A stretch of 64,000 nucleotides of DNA from Parasegetibacter sp. NRK P23 (lineage in GTDB: Bacteria; Bacteroidota; Bacteroidia; Chitinophagales; Chitinophagaceae). Shown piece after piece: positions 45,201 through 53,653 of the stretch. The position numbers and the translations under genes are program-made. Where the stretch lies: the NCBI RefSeq assembly GCF_023721715.1, contig NZ_JAMDLG010000023.1:62001-126000 (forward strand), read 5' to 3'. How positions within the stretch are numbered: position 1 is the stretch's first letter; every line of letters starts with the position of its first letter. The notes beneath the pieces are model-generated. The model searched no databases. It had not been told where the DNA came from and saw only the letters and a program-made list of their open reading frames with translations.

Positions 45201-45404
45201 CGCCTGAAGAATGTGGAACTGGGCTATTCCCTGCCGAAGAAAATCGCTTCCAGGGCTTACCTCAACACCGCGCGCTTTTACGTGAGTGGCACGAACCTGC
45301 TTAATTTCAGCGCCTTCAAACTCTGGGATATTGAAATGGGTGGCAATGGCCTCGGATATCCCATTCAGAAAGTGTTTAACATAGGCGTATTACTCGGATT
45401 CTAA
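42276..45404 (+). CDS. SusC/RagA-family TonB-linked outer membrane protein
   Basis: A 1,042-residue outer-membrane importer: signal peptide with an extended N-region (to about residue 35, ...CQAIRAQ), carboxypeptidase-regulatory-like domain (about 38-115), plug (about 120-245) and barrel ending ...GVLLGF. The plug has LAGRLAGVIAYQRTGEPG, LIMMDGVEVTP and SFSIMRDATATALYGARGANGVILVTTKSG. No STN domain. It is followed 10 bases later by its susD. With neighbouring GH43 and GH127/146 enzymes it probably imports arabinose-containing oligosaccharides; this is inference from context. Confidence 0.95.
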   Translation: MLRLKHRWGHFVPIGKAIPILFCMFLLFCQAIRAQSPAKFSGVVTDSASGEKLPHVTIVIKGSLQGGSSDDNGNFELDVSGDRVTLEFSRVGYLNKVQVLEKGKPAIIQMVALGNEMEDVAVVAFGRQKKSSMVSAITTIDPSDLKVPSSNLTTALAGRLAGVIAYQRTGEPGQDNASFFIRGVTTFGYKKDPLIMMDGVEVTPTDLARMQPDDIASFSIMRDATATALYGARGANGVILVTTKSGKEGPARVSIRFENSTSSNTKDVELADPVTYMQLENEAVLTRNRLGVLPYSQNKIDNTIAGTDPYVYPANDWMAQLIKRQTNNQRLNFNASGGGKVARYYIAGSFNQDNGILKVEKMNNFNNNIKLKTYQLRSNVNINMTKTTEVIVRLTGTFDDYRGPIDGGAGVYSKIMRSNPVLFPAYFPSEIMPRVNHPLFGNADGSLLINPYADLVRGYKDYARSTMNAQAELKQDLGFVIKGLSARALFNTSRYSYFDVSRAYNPFFYSVSYYDRQKDLYTLKLLNENSATEYLNYSEGPKEINTTAYLESALNYNTKFGNHDVSGLLVYMKRHQLFANQGTLQQSLPYRNQGVSGRFTYGYDNRYLAEFNFGYNGSERFYKTERYGFFPAAGVGYFISNEKFWEPLLNTISRLKFKATYGLVGNDAIGSASDRFFYLSEVNMNDAAVGATFGENFGYYRNGITVNRYNNEDITWERAKSLTLGMEMGLFNNFNVDISYFVQNRDNILMNRAFIPATMGLSAGISANLGEARSNGVEVQATYNRNFASGVWLQANGNFTFAKSKFTKYEEPAYNEPYKYRIGRSINQIYGFVAERLFVDEHEVANAPRQNYGEYMAGDLKYRDVNGDGEITDLDIVPIGYPTVPEIIYGFGFSTGYKSFDVSMFFQGSARSSFWIDPTATSPFYNQQALLKAYADDHWSEDNNDLYALWPRLSTNVVSNNAQWNTWFMRNGAFLRLKNVELGYSLPKKIASRAYLNTARFYVSGTNLLNFSAFKLWDIEMGGNGLGYPIQKVFNIGVLLGF

Positions 45405-45414
45405 AAACAAAGTC

Positions 45415-47304
45415 ATGAAAAGAACGATCATAGCTATACTATTCCTATCGGCTTGTTTCAGTTCGTGCAAAGGATACCTGGATATCGTTCCGGACAATAT
45501 TGCAACGATCGACAACGCTTTCGCGAACCGGAACGAAGCGGAGAAATATCTCTTTACCTGCTATTCTTTCCTGCCGCAGGAAAACAATGTTTACGAAAAC
45601 CCCGCGCTCCTGGGCGGAGACGAAATGTGGACCTACTGGCCCATCACTACGTTGAGCCGGTTGCCTTTCGAACCGCAGGATATGGCACGCGGCAACCAGG
45701 GGAAAGTGTACCCCAAATTCAATTACTGGGATGGACTTGTGTACGGTAAACCACTGTTCAGGGCCATCCGCGATTGTAATATCTTCCTGGATAACGTGGA
45801 CAAAGTAGTGGACCTTGATCCTTCCATGAAAGCCCGGTGGATCGCCGAGGTGAAGTTCCTGAAAGCATACTATCATTTCTACCTGCTGAGAATGTATGGT
45901 CCGGTACCATTGATCCGTACCAATCTCGCGATCGACGCCACTACCGAAGAGGTGCGCGTGGAAAGAGCGCCGGTGGATTCCGTGTTCCAATACGCCGCCG
46001 CACTGATGGATACAGCCGCCGCTGATCTGCCACTGGTGATCACCAACAAAACGTCTGAACTCGGTCGTATTTCCAAACCCATCGCGCTGGCCATCAAAGC
46101 GCGCATCCTGCTGGCCGCGGCCAGTCCGCTGTTCAATGGTAACAACGATTTCAGTTCCCTGAAGAACAAAGCCGGCGATCCCCTGGTGAACGGCACTTAC
46201 GACGCCTCCAAATGGACAAAGGCGGCTGAAGCATGTAAAGCCGCGATCGACGCCTGCGCACAGGCGGAAATCAAGTTGTACGAGTTTGATACCAACCTGG
46301 TGAATGTGAATGATACCATCCGCAGGGAAATGAGCATACGCAACGCTTTCTCAGAAAGATGGAACTCCGAAGTGATCTGGGGTTATACCATAGCACCCGG
46401 AACGGATATTCAGCAACAGGCTATCCCAAGACTGAACCCGGCTTATCCCGGTAACGAACAAACGTACGGACAAATCGCCCCCACCATGCGGATGGCGGAA
46501 ACGTTCTACAGCGACAAAGGCGTACCCATCAACGAAGATAAAACCTGGAACTTCGCCGATCGTTATTCACTCAGAACAGCGGTAAGCGCCGAAAAGAACC
46601 ATGTACAGGAAGGGTACACCACCGTTGGGCTCCACTTCAACAGGGAACCGCGCTTCTACGCGAACATCGGCTTCGATGGCGGGTTATGGTACATGCAAAA
46701 CGGTACCTGGAAAGTGCAGGCCAGGTCGGGACAATCACAATCCAGGAAAGCGGCATTCGGTTACTCCATTACCGGTTATTTCCCCAAGAAACTCGCCAAC
46801 TGGAAATTCGTGATACAATCCGGACAGGGCATCGCCATAGAGCGTTACGCCTGGCCAATTATCCGGCTCTCGGACCTGTACCTGATGTATGCCGAAGCAC
46901 TGAATGAATCAGCGGGACCAACTGCTGAAGCCTATTTCTACATCAATGAAGTTCGCAAACGCGCCGGACTAAAAACCGTGGAGGAATCATGGACGCAGTA
47001 TTCTTCCAATCCCACCAAATACACCACCAAAGAAGGGCTGCGCGCCATTATTCAGCAGGAAAGAACCGTGGAACTGGCTTTCGAAGGATCCAGGTTCTGG
47101 GACCTCCGCAGGTGGAAAAAAGCCGCTGAGGTTTTGAACGCGCAAGTATACGGATGGGATATTGAACAGGAAGACGCGACGGCGTACTACAGGAAGAAAC
47201 TGTTGTTCAACCAGCGTTTCACCGCACCAAGAGATTATTTCTGGCCCATCCGTGAATACAACCTGATCGTTAACCCCAACCTGGTTCAAAACCCGGGCTG
47301 GTAA
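45415..47304 (+). CDS. SusD/RagB-family glycan-binding lipoprotein
   Basis: A 629-residue surface lipoprotein, lipobox FSSC (C18) followed by KGYLDIVPDN. It has the SusD TPR scaffold (AEVKFLKAYYHFYLLRMYGPVPLIRTNL about 142-170; IIQQERTVELAFEGSRFWDLRRWKKA about 543-570) and a long ligand-facing insert rich in Trp and Tyr. It is larger than the SusD of the first operon (537 residues). It works as the lid of the adjacent SusC. Confidence 0.95.
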   Translation: MKRTIIAILFLSACFSSCKGYLDIVPDNIATIDNAFANRNEAEKYLFTCYSFLPQENNVYENPALLGGDEMWTYWPITTLSRLPFEPQDMARGNQGKVYPKFNYWDGLVYGKPLFRAIRDCNIFLDNVDKVVDLDPSMKARWIAEVKFLKAYYHFYLLRMYGPVPLIRTNLAIDATTEEVRVERAPVDSVFQYAAALMDTAAADLPLVITNKTSELGRISKPIALAIKARILLAAASPLFNGNNDFSSLKNKAGDPLVNGTYDASKWTKAAEACKAAIDACAQAEIKLYEFDTNLVNVNDTIRREMSIRNAFSERWNSEVIWGYTIAPGTDIQQQAIPRLNPAYPGNEQTYGQIAPTMRMAETFYSDKGVPINEDKTWNFADRYSLRTAVSAEKNHVQEGYTTVGLHFNREPRFYANIGFDGGLWYMQNGTWKVQARSGQSQSRKAAFGYSITGYFPKKLANWKFVIQSGQGIAIERYAWPIIRLSDLYLMYAEALNESAGPTAEAYFYINEVRKRAGLKTVEESWTQYSSNPTKYTTKEGLRAIIQQERTVELAFEGSRFWDLRRWKKAAEVLNAQVYGWDIEQEDATAYYRKKLLFNQRFTAPRDYFWPIREYNLIVNPNLVQNPGW

Positions 47305-47322
47305 TCTTCAAAATGCTGAAAT

Positions 47323-48495
47323 ATGAAAAAGATATTTTTAGTGAACCTACTCGCCATCGTGCTGGCTACGGCCTGTACCAAAGATGAGCGGCTGCCCATA
47401 GAATCCGGTTCTGGTAAGCCGGATAAGGTCTTCAACGTTTCTTACGAAAGTTTGCCCGGAGCGGTGAAACTGACCTATTCGCTTCCTTCCAACAAAGACC
47501 TGCTTTACGTGCTGGCCAGTTATACGGACAAGTATGGTAAGGAAGTGAATAAAAAAGCTTCCTATTATACCAATACACTTACCGTGGAAGGGTTTGCAGA
47601 TACCGCGACCTATGCGCTGAAACTGTATGCGGTGAACAGGGCAGAAAACAAATCGGAGCCGGTGGAGATCCCCGTGAAAGCCGATGCTCCACCCATTTAT
47701 GATGTGTTTAAATCGCTCCATTTGCAGGAAGATTTCGGGGGCCTGAACATCCGCTTTTCAAACCCCACGGAAGCCGATCTTGCCATTGTGGTATGTTACA
47801 AAGATTCTACCGGGGCATTCAGTTTGTACGAAACATTCTATTCAAAACTGAAAGAAGGCAACTTCACCTCCAGGGGCTTCGCCTCTGAACCCACTGAATT
47901 CGCCGTGTACATCCGCGACAGGTGGGACAACCGCACCGATACCAGTTTCGCTTCCCTTACGCCGATTTTTGAAAGAGAACTGGATAAATCGAAATTCCGC
48001 ACCGTGATTTTGCCTGGTGATGTGCCCGATGGATGGGGATTACCTATTCCCAATTTGTGGAACGGGGTAATCAGCGCCGAAGGCAACATGTGGCACTCTG
48101 CCGATGCGCCCATGCCCATGCACATCACTTTCGACCTTGGTGTAACGGCGAAGCTCAGTCGCTTTACGGTCTGGCAGCGGCAGGGGGTATGGATTTACAA
48201 CCACGGCAATCCAAAAAATTATGAGGTGTGGGGTTCAGTGGCGCCGCCATCCGACGGAAGCTGGAACAATTGGGTGAAACTCACGACCTGTACCTCCGTG
48301 AAACCATCCGGCCAACCTACCGGCATGAACTCTACAGAAGATGTTGCCGCCGCGGCAAGAGGGGAGGAGTTCAATGTACCGCTGTCGGCGCCAATGGTAC
48401 GCTACATCCGCATCCGCGTATTGGATACCTGGATCGGTAAGGGAGGACAGGCGGCCCATATTTCCGAAATGACATTCTTCGGCAACGACAAATAA
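47323..48495 (+). CDS. DUF4959/DUF5000-type surface lipoprotein
   Basis: A 390-residue lipoprotein (C18 in ATAC, followed by TKDERLP). Two fibronectin-like beta domains (about 33-125 and 125-225) resemble DUF4959. A C-terminal discoidin-like domain (about 235-388: LWNGVISAEGNMWHSADAPMPMHITFDLGVTAKLSRFTVWQR...VRYIRIRVLDTW) resembles DUF5000. Such proteins follow susD and are taken to be extra surface glycan-binding proteins. It lies 18 bases after susD, in the same operon. Confidence 0.82.
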   Translation: MKKIFLVNLLAIVLATACTKDERLPIESGSGKPDKVFNVSYESLPGAVKLTYSLPSNKDLLYVLASYTDKYGKEVNKKASYYTNTLTVEGFADTATYALKLYAVNRAENKSEPVEIPVKADAPPIYDVFKSLHLQEDFGGLNIRFSNPTEADLAIVVCYKDSTGAFSLYETFYSKLKEGNFTSRGFASEPTEFAVYIRDRWDNRTDTSFASLTPIFERELDKSKFRTVILPGDVPDGWGLPIPNLWNGVISAEGNMWHSADAPMPMHITFDLGVTAKLSRFTVWQRQGVWIYNHGNPKNYEVWGSVAPPSDGSWNNWVKLTTCTSVKPSGQPTGMNSTEDVAAAARGEEFNVPLSAPMVRYIRIRVLDTWIGKGGQAAHISEMTFFGNDK

Positions 48496-48513
48496 CCTTT
48501 AAAGTAGCACGAA

Positions 48514-49701
48514 ATGAAAAAGATACTATATACTTTCCTGGTAGTGGCTACGGCGCTCGCGGCCTGCACCAAAATGGACGCGTACAGGGAAGATTTTACC
48601 GATGGCAAAGAGATACTGTACACCGGGAAAGCAGATTCGGTAAAGTTGTTTCCCGGAAAGAACCGTGTGATGCTGCAATGGATACACGCCGCGGATCCCA
48701 AAGTGGTGAGCGCGAAAGTGTACTGGAACAACAGGACCGATTCCGCGGTAACCACCATCAAACGAACCTCAGGCGTAGATACCGTGAAGCTGATGCTCAA
48801 CAACCTTCCAGAAGGGAATTACAACTTTGAAATAATCACCTTCGATGCCGATAACAACCGCTCCGTGATTGTACAGAAAAGTGGTACGGTGTATGGCGAA
48901 ACCTACCAACAAACACTGCTAAACCGTCTCGTGAGAAGCACGGTAATGAAAACAGGCTATGCCGAAGTGCAATGGTACAGGGCCGACCAGGACGCGTTGT
49001 TCACGGAACTGAACTTTGAAAAAGCGAGCGGTGCCCAGGTAACCATGCGCGTGTTGCCCAACGAGGACATTACCCAGTTGCCCGACTTTAAAGCGGGTAC
49101 CAGGTTCTCCTTCAGAACCGCGTTCAGACCGGATTCCCTCGCATTGGATACCTTCTATACCGCGGCCGATTTTAAAGGCGTAACGGCGGAAGTAACCTCT
49201 ATGTACCTGAAGAACGCGGGATTCCCCTTCAGCGCCGCTTCCATGGCCAACGGAAGGTTCGGCACACTGGCCGACTGGACCACCAATGCCGCCGCGAAAA
49301 ATATTTCAGGACATGGCGGATTCGATAATTATCCCGGATACGGCACCATGGCCTTTGAATATTGGGGAACCCCGGCCATTAACAACGGGAAAATATTCCA
49401 AACGGTCACCTTACCTGCAGGAAAGTACAGCGTACAACTTACGGTGGAAAGCATCGCTTACCCATTGCCCGCCACTTACCTGGTGGCGGCCGAAGGAAAT
49501 GATTTACCCGATGCGGCCAACTACGCCACTTCCATTGGTTACGCAAAACTCACCGATGGTTCGCTCAACAATAAAACCATTGAAGCCGGCTTCACACTGG
49601 ATACTGAAAAAACAGTATCCATAGGGGTGGTGGCACACATGGTGACCGGTACGCAGAACCTTCGGATAAAGGGCTTTAAGTTGTTCAACATCGCTGATTA
49701 A
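48514..49701 (+). CDS. DUF4998/DUF5013-type surface lipoprotein
   Basis: A 395-residue lipoprotein (C18 in LAAC). The N-terminal half (about 20-215) contains two fibronectin-like domains (KNRVMLQWIHAADPKVVSAKVYWN; GYAEVQWYRADQDALFTELNFEK) as in DUF4998. The C-terminal half (about 230-395: NGKIFQTVTLPAGKYSVQLTVESIAYPLPATYLVAAEGNDLPD) is a jelly-roll binding domain similar to DUF5013. It probably binds glycan at the surface. Its TAA stop overlaps the ATG of the following HTH gene by one base (TAATG), indicating translational coupling. Confidence 0.8.
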   Translation: MKKILYTFLVVATALAACTKMDAYREDFTDGKEILYTGKADSVKLFPGKNRVMLQWIHAADPKVVSAKVYWNNRTDSAVTTIKRTSGVDTVKLMLNNLPEGNYNFEIITFDADNNRSVIVQKSGTVYGETYQQTLLNRLVRSTVMKTGYAEVQWYRADQDALFTELNFEKASGAQVTMRVLPNEDITQLPDFKAGTRFSFRTAFRPDSLALDTFYTAADFKGVTAEVTSMYLKNAGFPFSAASMANGRFGTLADWTTNAAAKNISGHGGFDNYPGYGTMAFEYWGTPAINNGKIFQTVTLPAGKYSVQLTVESIAYPLPATYLVAAEGNDLPDAANYATSIGYAKLTDGSLNNKTIEAGFTLDTEKTVSIGVVAHMVTGTQNLRIKGFKLFNIAD

Positions 49702-50174
49702 TGCCGCAAAACGTATTACTGAGAACAAAGCGCCGGGAGGAAATTACTTTTTCCCCGGCGCTCACTATGTTGCGTGGCACCGCTGAAGCATGCACCCCTG
49801 TAGCGGGAGCTGAAGCGGGGGTGGAATTGTTCCTTACAAGATGTACCGAAGTGATTGAGCGGTATATGGATGATCCGGCATTTAATATTGCTGTGTTGTG
49901 CAGGGAGTTAGGGCTAAGCCACTCCACTTTGTACAAAAAGATAAAGCAGGTCACCGGACTCAGTCTTAATGGTTTCATCAGGCGGGTAAGACTTATGAAA
50001 GCGGCCCTGTTGCTCGCTGAAGGAAATATGATGGTAGCTGAAGCCGCCGCCATGACGGGATTCGGTGATATAAAATATTTCAGAAAACAGTTTTTCATGT
50101 TGTTCGGAAGAACGCCATCGGTATACAGCAGGGACCACAAAAATATTCCCGGTAATCCGGACCTTTATTGGTGA
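49701..50174 (+). CDS. Minimal AraC-type DNA-binding protein, coupled to the SusCD operon
   Basis: The 157-residue protein is only an AraC double helix-turn-helix (about 43-148) with a short tail at each end: FNIAVLCRELGLSHSTLYKKIKQVTGLSLNGFIRRVRLMKAALLL and VAEAAAMTGFGDIKYFRKQFFMLFGRTPSVYS. These segments match the output domain of hybrid two-component regulators of Bacteroidota glycan loci. All sensor, kinase and receiver domains are absent. No membrane segment or ligand domain is present. Its start overlaps the preceding stop, so it is made from the same mRNA as the import proteins it may control. Confidence 0.8.
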   Translation: MPQNVLLRTKRREEITFSPALTMLRGTAEACTPVAGAEAGVELFLTRCTEVIERYMDDPAFNIAVLCRELGLSHSTLYKKIKQVTGLSLNGFIRRVRLMKAALLLAEGNMMVAEAAAMTGFGDIKYFRKQFFMLFGRTPSVYSRDHKNIPGNPDLYW

Positions 50175-50270
50175 CGAAGGGCAAGCAAACCAATGCGTAC
50201 ATTACTGTTCCGTAAGTGAAACATTAGTAGGGAGGATTGGTAACTTACACCCTGCTTCCGTAATTTAGAA

Positions 50271-50303
50271 GTGCCAATACTTTCATAACTGAAGTATTGG
50301 CAC
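50271..50303 (+). promoter_or_regulatory. Perfect 12-bp inverted repeat upstream of GH127/146 gene
   Basis: GTGCCAATACTT (50271-50282) is the exact reverse complement of AAGTATTGGCAC (50292-50303), separated by nine bases. It ends 23 bases before the hydrolase ATG and has no T run. It may be an operator, a 5' mRNA stem or a U-poor terminator for the upstream operon. Confidence 0.55.
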
Positions 50304-50326
50304 ATTCATTTAAAGAATTTCCAGGT

Positions 50327-52168
50327 ATGAGAATATTGATTTTTGTATTGGTGATCGTTTCCCATCTTACGGGCCACGGCCAGCATCCGACCTCATCTTC
50401 AGTTGTGCGGTTCAAGCCATTTCCTGCAAAATCCGTTACACTTACACCCTCCTGGATCAAACAACAGGAAATGGTAAACATCAAATACCTTACGTCACTT
50501 GATCCGGACAGGCTGCTGCATAATTTCCGGGTCAATGCCCAACTGCCATCGGAAGCGAAGCCGCTGGAAGGGTGGGAGGCGCCAGGTATCGGGCTGAGGG
50601 GGCACTTTGTGGGCCATTACCTCTCCGCCATTGCAACGGTGGTTGAAAATTATGGAGATACGCTGCTGAAAAGAAGACTTACTTACCTGGTAGATGAATT
50701 GTACAAATGCCAGCAAAAGCATCCGGATAAATACCTCAGCGCATTCCCGGAAAGGGATTTTGATACACTCGAAAAGAACTTCGGAGGCGTATGGGCGCCT
50801 TATTATACTTACCACAAACTTATGCAGGGCATGCTGGACGCGTATGTACGTACCGGTAATACGAAAGCTTACCAGATGCTGCAGGACATGGCGGCTTATG
50901 TGGAAAAGCGCATGGCCCGCCTCTCGCCGGAAACCATAGAAAAAGTTTTGTACAGTGTAGGGGCCAATCCTTCCAACGAAGCGGGCGCTATGAATGAGGT
51001 TTTGTACGCGTTGTACAAAGTGTCCGGTGAGCCTCGCCACCTTGCGCTCGCCAGGATATTTGACCGGGATTGGTTCGCTGTACCGTTGGCTGAAAACAGG
51101 AATATATTGTCTGGTCTCCATGCCAATACGCACCTGGTACTGGTAAATGGCTTTTCAAAACGTTATGAGGTTACGAAAGAAGAAAAATACGGTAAAGCCG
51201 CGGTCAATTTCTGGAACATGCTGATGACGTCTCATGCCTATGTGAACGGGTCCAGCAGTGGTCCGCGTCCCAATGTTACCGCGCCCACTTCTCTCTCCGC
51301 CGAACACTGGGGCGTACCCGGCCACCTCAGCAGCACGATGACGAGGGAAACTTCTGAATCCTGTGTTTCGCACAATACTCAGAAACTAACGGCAACCCTG
51401 TTTACCTGGACCGGCAAACCAGCTTTCGCGGACGCCTACATGAATACGTTTTACAATTCCACGATGGCCCTGCAAAGCGGGGAAACCGGCAGGTGCGTCT
51501 ATCACTTACCGCTAGGATCGCCCAGGAAGAAAATATTCCTGAAGGAAGATGATTTCCGTTGCTGCAACGGCAGTTCAATAGAAGCGTTTTCCGCCTTGAA
51601 TACCGGAATATATTACCACAACGATACCGGGTTATGGGTGAACCTTTTTGTACCCTCGAAGCTTTCCTGGCCCGAAAAGAAATTTACCCTGGAGCAGAAA
51701 GGAAATTTCACCGATGACCAGGAGGTTGAATTTACAATAACAACAGGGGCGAAAACAGCGTTGCCGATCCATTTCCTCGCGCCTTCCTGGGCGAAAAAAG
51801 TGGAGGTTTTCGTGAATGGGCAAAAACAAGAGACAAGTGTTTCGCCGAATTCTTACATCACGCTGAAACGAGCCTGGAAGCACAACGACCAGGTGAGGAT
51901 AAAATTTCAATTCGACTTTTACATCCGAACAATGCCCGATGACAGCAATGTGCTGGCGATTTTTTATGGTCCGATCCTGTTGGCGTTTGAAGATGCGTCG
52001 GAACTGATCCTGAAAGGTACACAGGAGGATATATTGAAGCAGCTTGTTAAGGAAGAGGGCACGAATGTTTTCAGCCTGAAGAATAATGGGAAAACGTATA
52101 GATTGAAACCATTCTATGCAATAGAGGACGAGCATTACGGGGTTTACGCCACCATCAGGAATTATTGA
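50327..52168 (+). CDS. GH127/GH146-type beta-L-arabinofuranosidase (DUF1680)
   Basis: A 613-residue secreted enzyme with a signal peptide (MRILIFVLVIVSHLTGHGQ), which sets the start at 50327. The DUF1680 (alpha/alpha)6 barrel runs from about 40 to 430, followed by beta-sandwich domains. The zinc-cysteine active site of the family is recognisable: E344-S-C346 (RETSESCVSHN) and the adjacent pair C412-C413 (FRCCNGSS), matching E338/C340/C417/C418 of Bifidobacterium HypBA1. The enzyme should release L-arabinose from beta-L-arabinofuranosides, as on hydroxyproline-rich glycoproteins or pectic side chains. It lies 150 bases beyond the HTH gene, after a strong inverted repeat. Confidence 0.9.
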   Translation: MRILIFVLVIVSHLTGHGQHPTSSSVVRFKPFPAKSVTLTPSWIKQQEMVNIKYLTSLDPDRLLHNFRVNAQLPSEAKPLEGWEAPGIGLRGHFVGHYLSAIATVVENYGDTLLKRRLTYLVDELYKCQQKHPDKYLSAFPERDFDTLEKNFGGVWAPYYTYHKLMQGMLDAYVRTGNTKAYQMLQDMAAYVEKRMARLSPETIEKVLYSVGANPSNEAGAMNEVLYALYKVSGEPRHLALARIFDRDWFAVPLAENRNILSGLHANTHLVLVNGFSKRYEVTKEEKYGKAAVNFWNMLMTSHAYVNGSSSGPRPNVTAPTSLSAEHWGVPGHLSSTMTRETSESCVSHNTQKLTATLFTWTGKPAFADAYMNTFYNSTMALQSGETGRCVYHLPLGSPRKKIFLKEDDFRCCNGSSIEAFSALNTGIYYHNDTGLWVNLFVPSKLSWPEKKFTLEQKGNFTDDQEVEFTITTGAKTALPIHFLAPSWAKKVEVFVNGQKQETSVSPNSYITLKRAWKHNDQVRIKFQFDFYIRTMPDDSNVLAIFYGPILLAFEDASELILKGTQEDILKQLVKEEGTNVFSLKNNGKTYRLKPFYAIEDEHYGVYATIRNY

Positions 52169-52363
52169 GCGTTGGATAAGGAGCTGAATCCGCAGTAAAA
52201 GATTTAAGGCTTCGGCGCCTTTCCTGCTCGTAATTTGGCCGCCTATTTCTGACAACAAACCAATGCCTGGTTGTCGGGTGCATTGGCATAGATTTCTCCG
52301 AATTTTAGCATAATATTTTACTTTAATATTGGTGCCTGGCTTCAATATTGATAAGGTATATGT

Positions 52364-53515
52364 ATGAAAAGCACCCCTCTGTTATTACTTATTTGCCTCC
52401 TGCTGTCGGCTTCCATACAGGCCCAGCAGCCAACGGGCAGATTAGCCATAAAATTCAACAAAAACATTCTTCAACCAGGCGATTCATTACAAGTAACCGT
52501 GGATTACAAAGATGCCGGTGGCCGGTTAGTGAACAAGTCCCTCGCAACACTTGAGCTGTTAATAGAAAACGAAGAAGGGCGGCGCACACGCCTCCGCTGG
52601 CCGGTGATTGAAGGGCGCGCTTCAGGTGCAATATTTTTGCCAAATTCGTTACCTCCTGGCAAATACACCTTGCTGGCCGGCTTGCAGCAGCGATTCTACG
52701 AAGTGGTGGGCCAGGTAAAAGACGTTAAGAACATCGGCAGTATACAAGCGATGCTGCTGGTCAAAACCGGCGAATGGGCCGAGCAGCGCGTAACGGTAGA
52801 CCCGGACGGCTCCTTTGCTATCCGTAACTGGCTGTTTGAAGACAATGCATTGTTGGCTTTCCATCGAACAGACAACAACAACCAGCCGCTGAACATCAGC
52901 ATCAGAACTCAGCTCGATTCCAGCTATGAACCCGTGGCCGTGGCAGGCCGGTCTTTTTACATTGGTAACCCGCCGGTTGCGGTGCGGCCTACCCTGAATA
53001 TGCCGGTTGAAACGCCGGAAGCGCTTTTTGCTGACCGCGGTACTATGCTGCCGGCGGTTGTTGTAAAGCGTACCGCTACAACCCGGGCGCAACAGTTTAA
53101 TGAAGAATATGTGAGTGGCTTATTCCGGTCAGGAAACGAGCGGTTGATCAGCATTATGGATGATCCCAGCGCGATTGGGTTTTTCAACCTGTTTAACTAC
53201 TTGCAAGGAAGGGTTGCCGGTTTGCAAATAACTCCAACAGGCGCTGCCACATGGCGAGGCGGTGGTGTAACGTTCTTTTTGGATGAAGTAAGGGTGCCCG
53301 CCCAACAAATCGCCAATATACCCATGACAGACATTGCCATTGTTAAAGCGTATCCGCCACCTTTTATCGGGGCTACAGGAGGCGGTGCCGCGGTCGCTGT
53401 GTATACCCGTCGGGGGGGCGAAGCCGATTACCTGCCAGCCAACAGGCAGGTGTTCAAAGTGCGGGGCTATACGCCGTCAATAGTTGTATTGGATATGAAT
53501 AAGCTTAGTTTGTAG
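52364..53515 (+). CDS. Secreted protein with TonB-receptor plug-like domain but no barrel
   Basis: A 383-residue protein with signal peptide (to about ...ASIQAQ, residue 21). An N-terminal macroglobulin-like beta-sandwich spans about 25-120 (LAIKFNKNILQPGDSLQVTVDYKDAGG, LPPGKYTLLAG). The C-terminal plug-like section is about 255-360: FFNLFNYLQGRVAGLQITPTG, WRGGGVTFFLDEVRV, IPMTDIAIVKAYPPPFIGATGGGAAVAVYTRRGG, which mirrors the plug motifs of SusC proteins. The stop comes 23 residues later, so no beta-barrel exists. It may be a periplasmic plug-domain protein of unknown role or a remnant. It is transcribed alone, 195 bases after the hydrolase gene. Confidence 0.75.
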   Translation: MKSTPLLLLICLLLSASIQAQQPTGRLAIKFNKNILQPGDSLQVTVDYKDAGGRLVNKSLATLELLIENEEGRRTRLRWPVIEGRASGAIFLPNSLPPGKYTLLAGLQQRFYEVVGQVKDVKNIGSIQAMLLVKTGEWAEQRVTVDPDGSFAIRNWLFEDNALLAFHRTDNNNQPLNISIRTQLDSSYEPVAVAGRSFYIGNPPVAVRPTLNMPVETPEALFADRGTMLPAVVVKRTATTRAQQFNEEYVSGLFRSGNERLISIMDDPSAIGFFNLFNYLQGRVAGLQITPTGAATWRGGGVTFFLDEVRVPAQQIANIPMTDIAIVKAYPPPFIGATGGGAAVAVYTRRGGEADYLPANRQVFKVRGYTPSIVVLDMNKLSL

Positions 53516-53521
53516 GTGTGA

Positions 53522-53558
53522 AGTAAATTTGGCTGCGCCTTTAGCTGTGAAATTTACT
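53522..53558. terminator. Weak hairpin between convergent genes
   Basis: AGTAAATTT (53522-53530) and AAATTTACT (53550-53558) are perfect complements with a 19-base spacer, located just after the plug-domain gene and before the end of the convergent T9SS gene. A/T-rich and without a T run. Confidence 0.3.
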
Positions 53559-53653
53559 CGAGCGCTATGAGTCTATATTTTCCCACCATTCAGAGTTACG
53601 AGAGGCTTACTTACATCTGTCACGAAACAACTACTCTTCACCATCACGCACAA

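Noticed and set aside
51632-52345. 237-codon minus-strand frame overlapping the end of the GH127/146 gene
   Set aside because: No recognisable features; antisense to a well-supported hydrolase.
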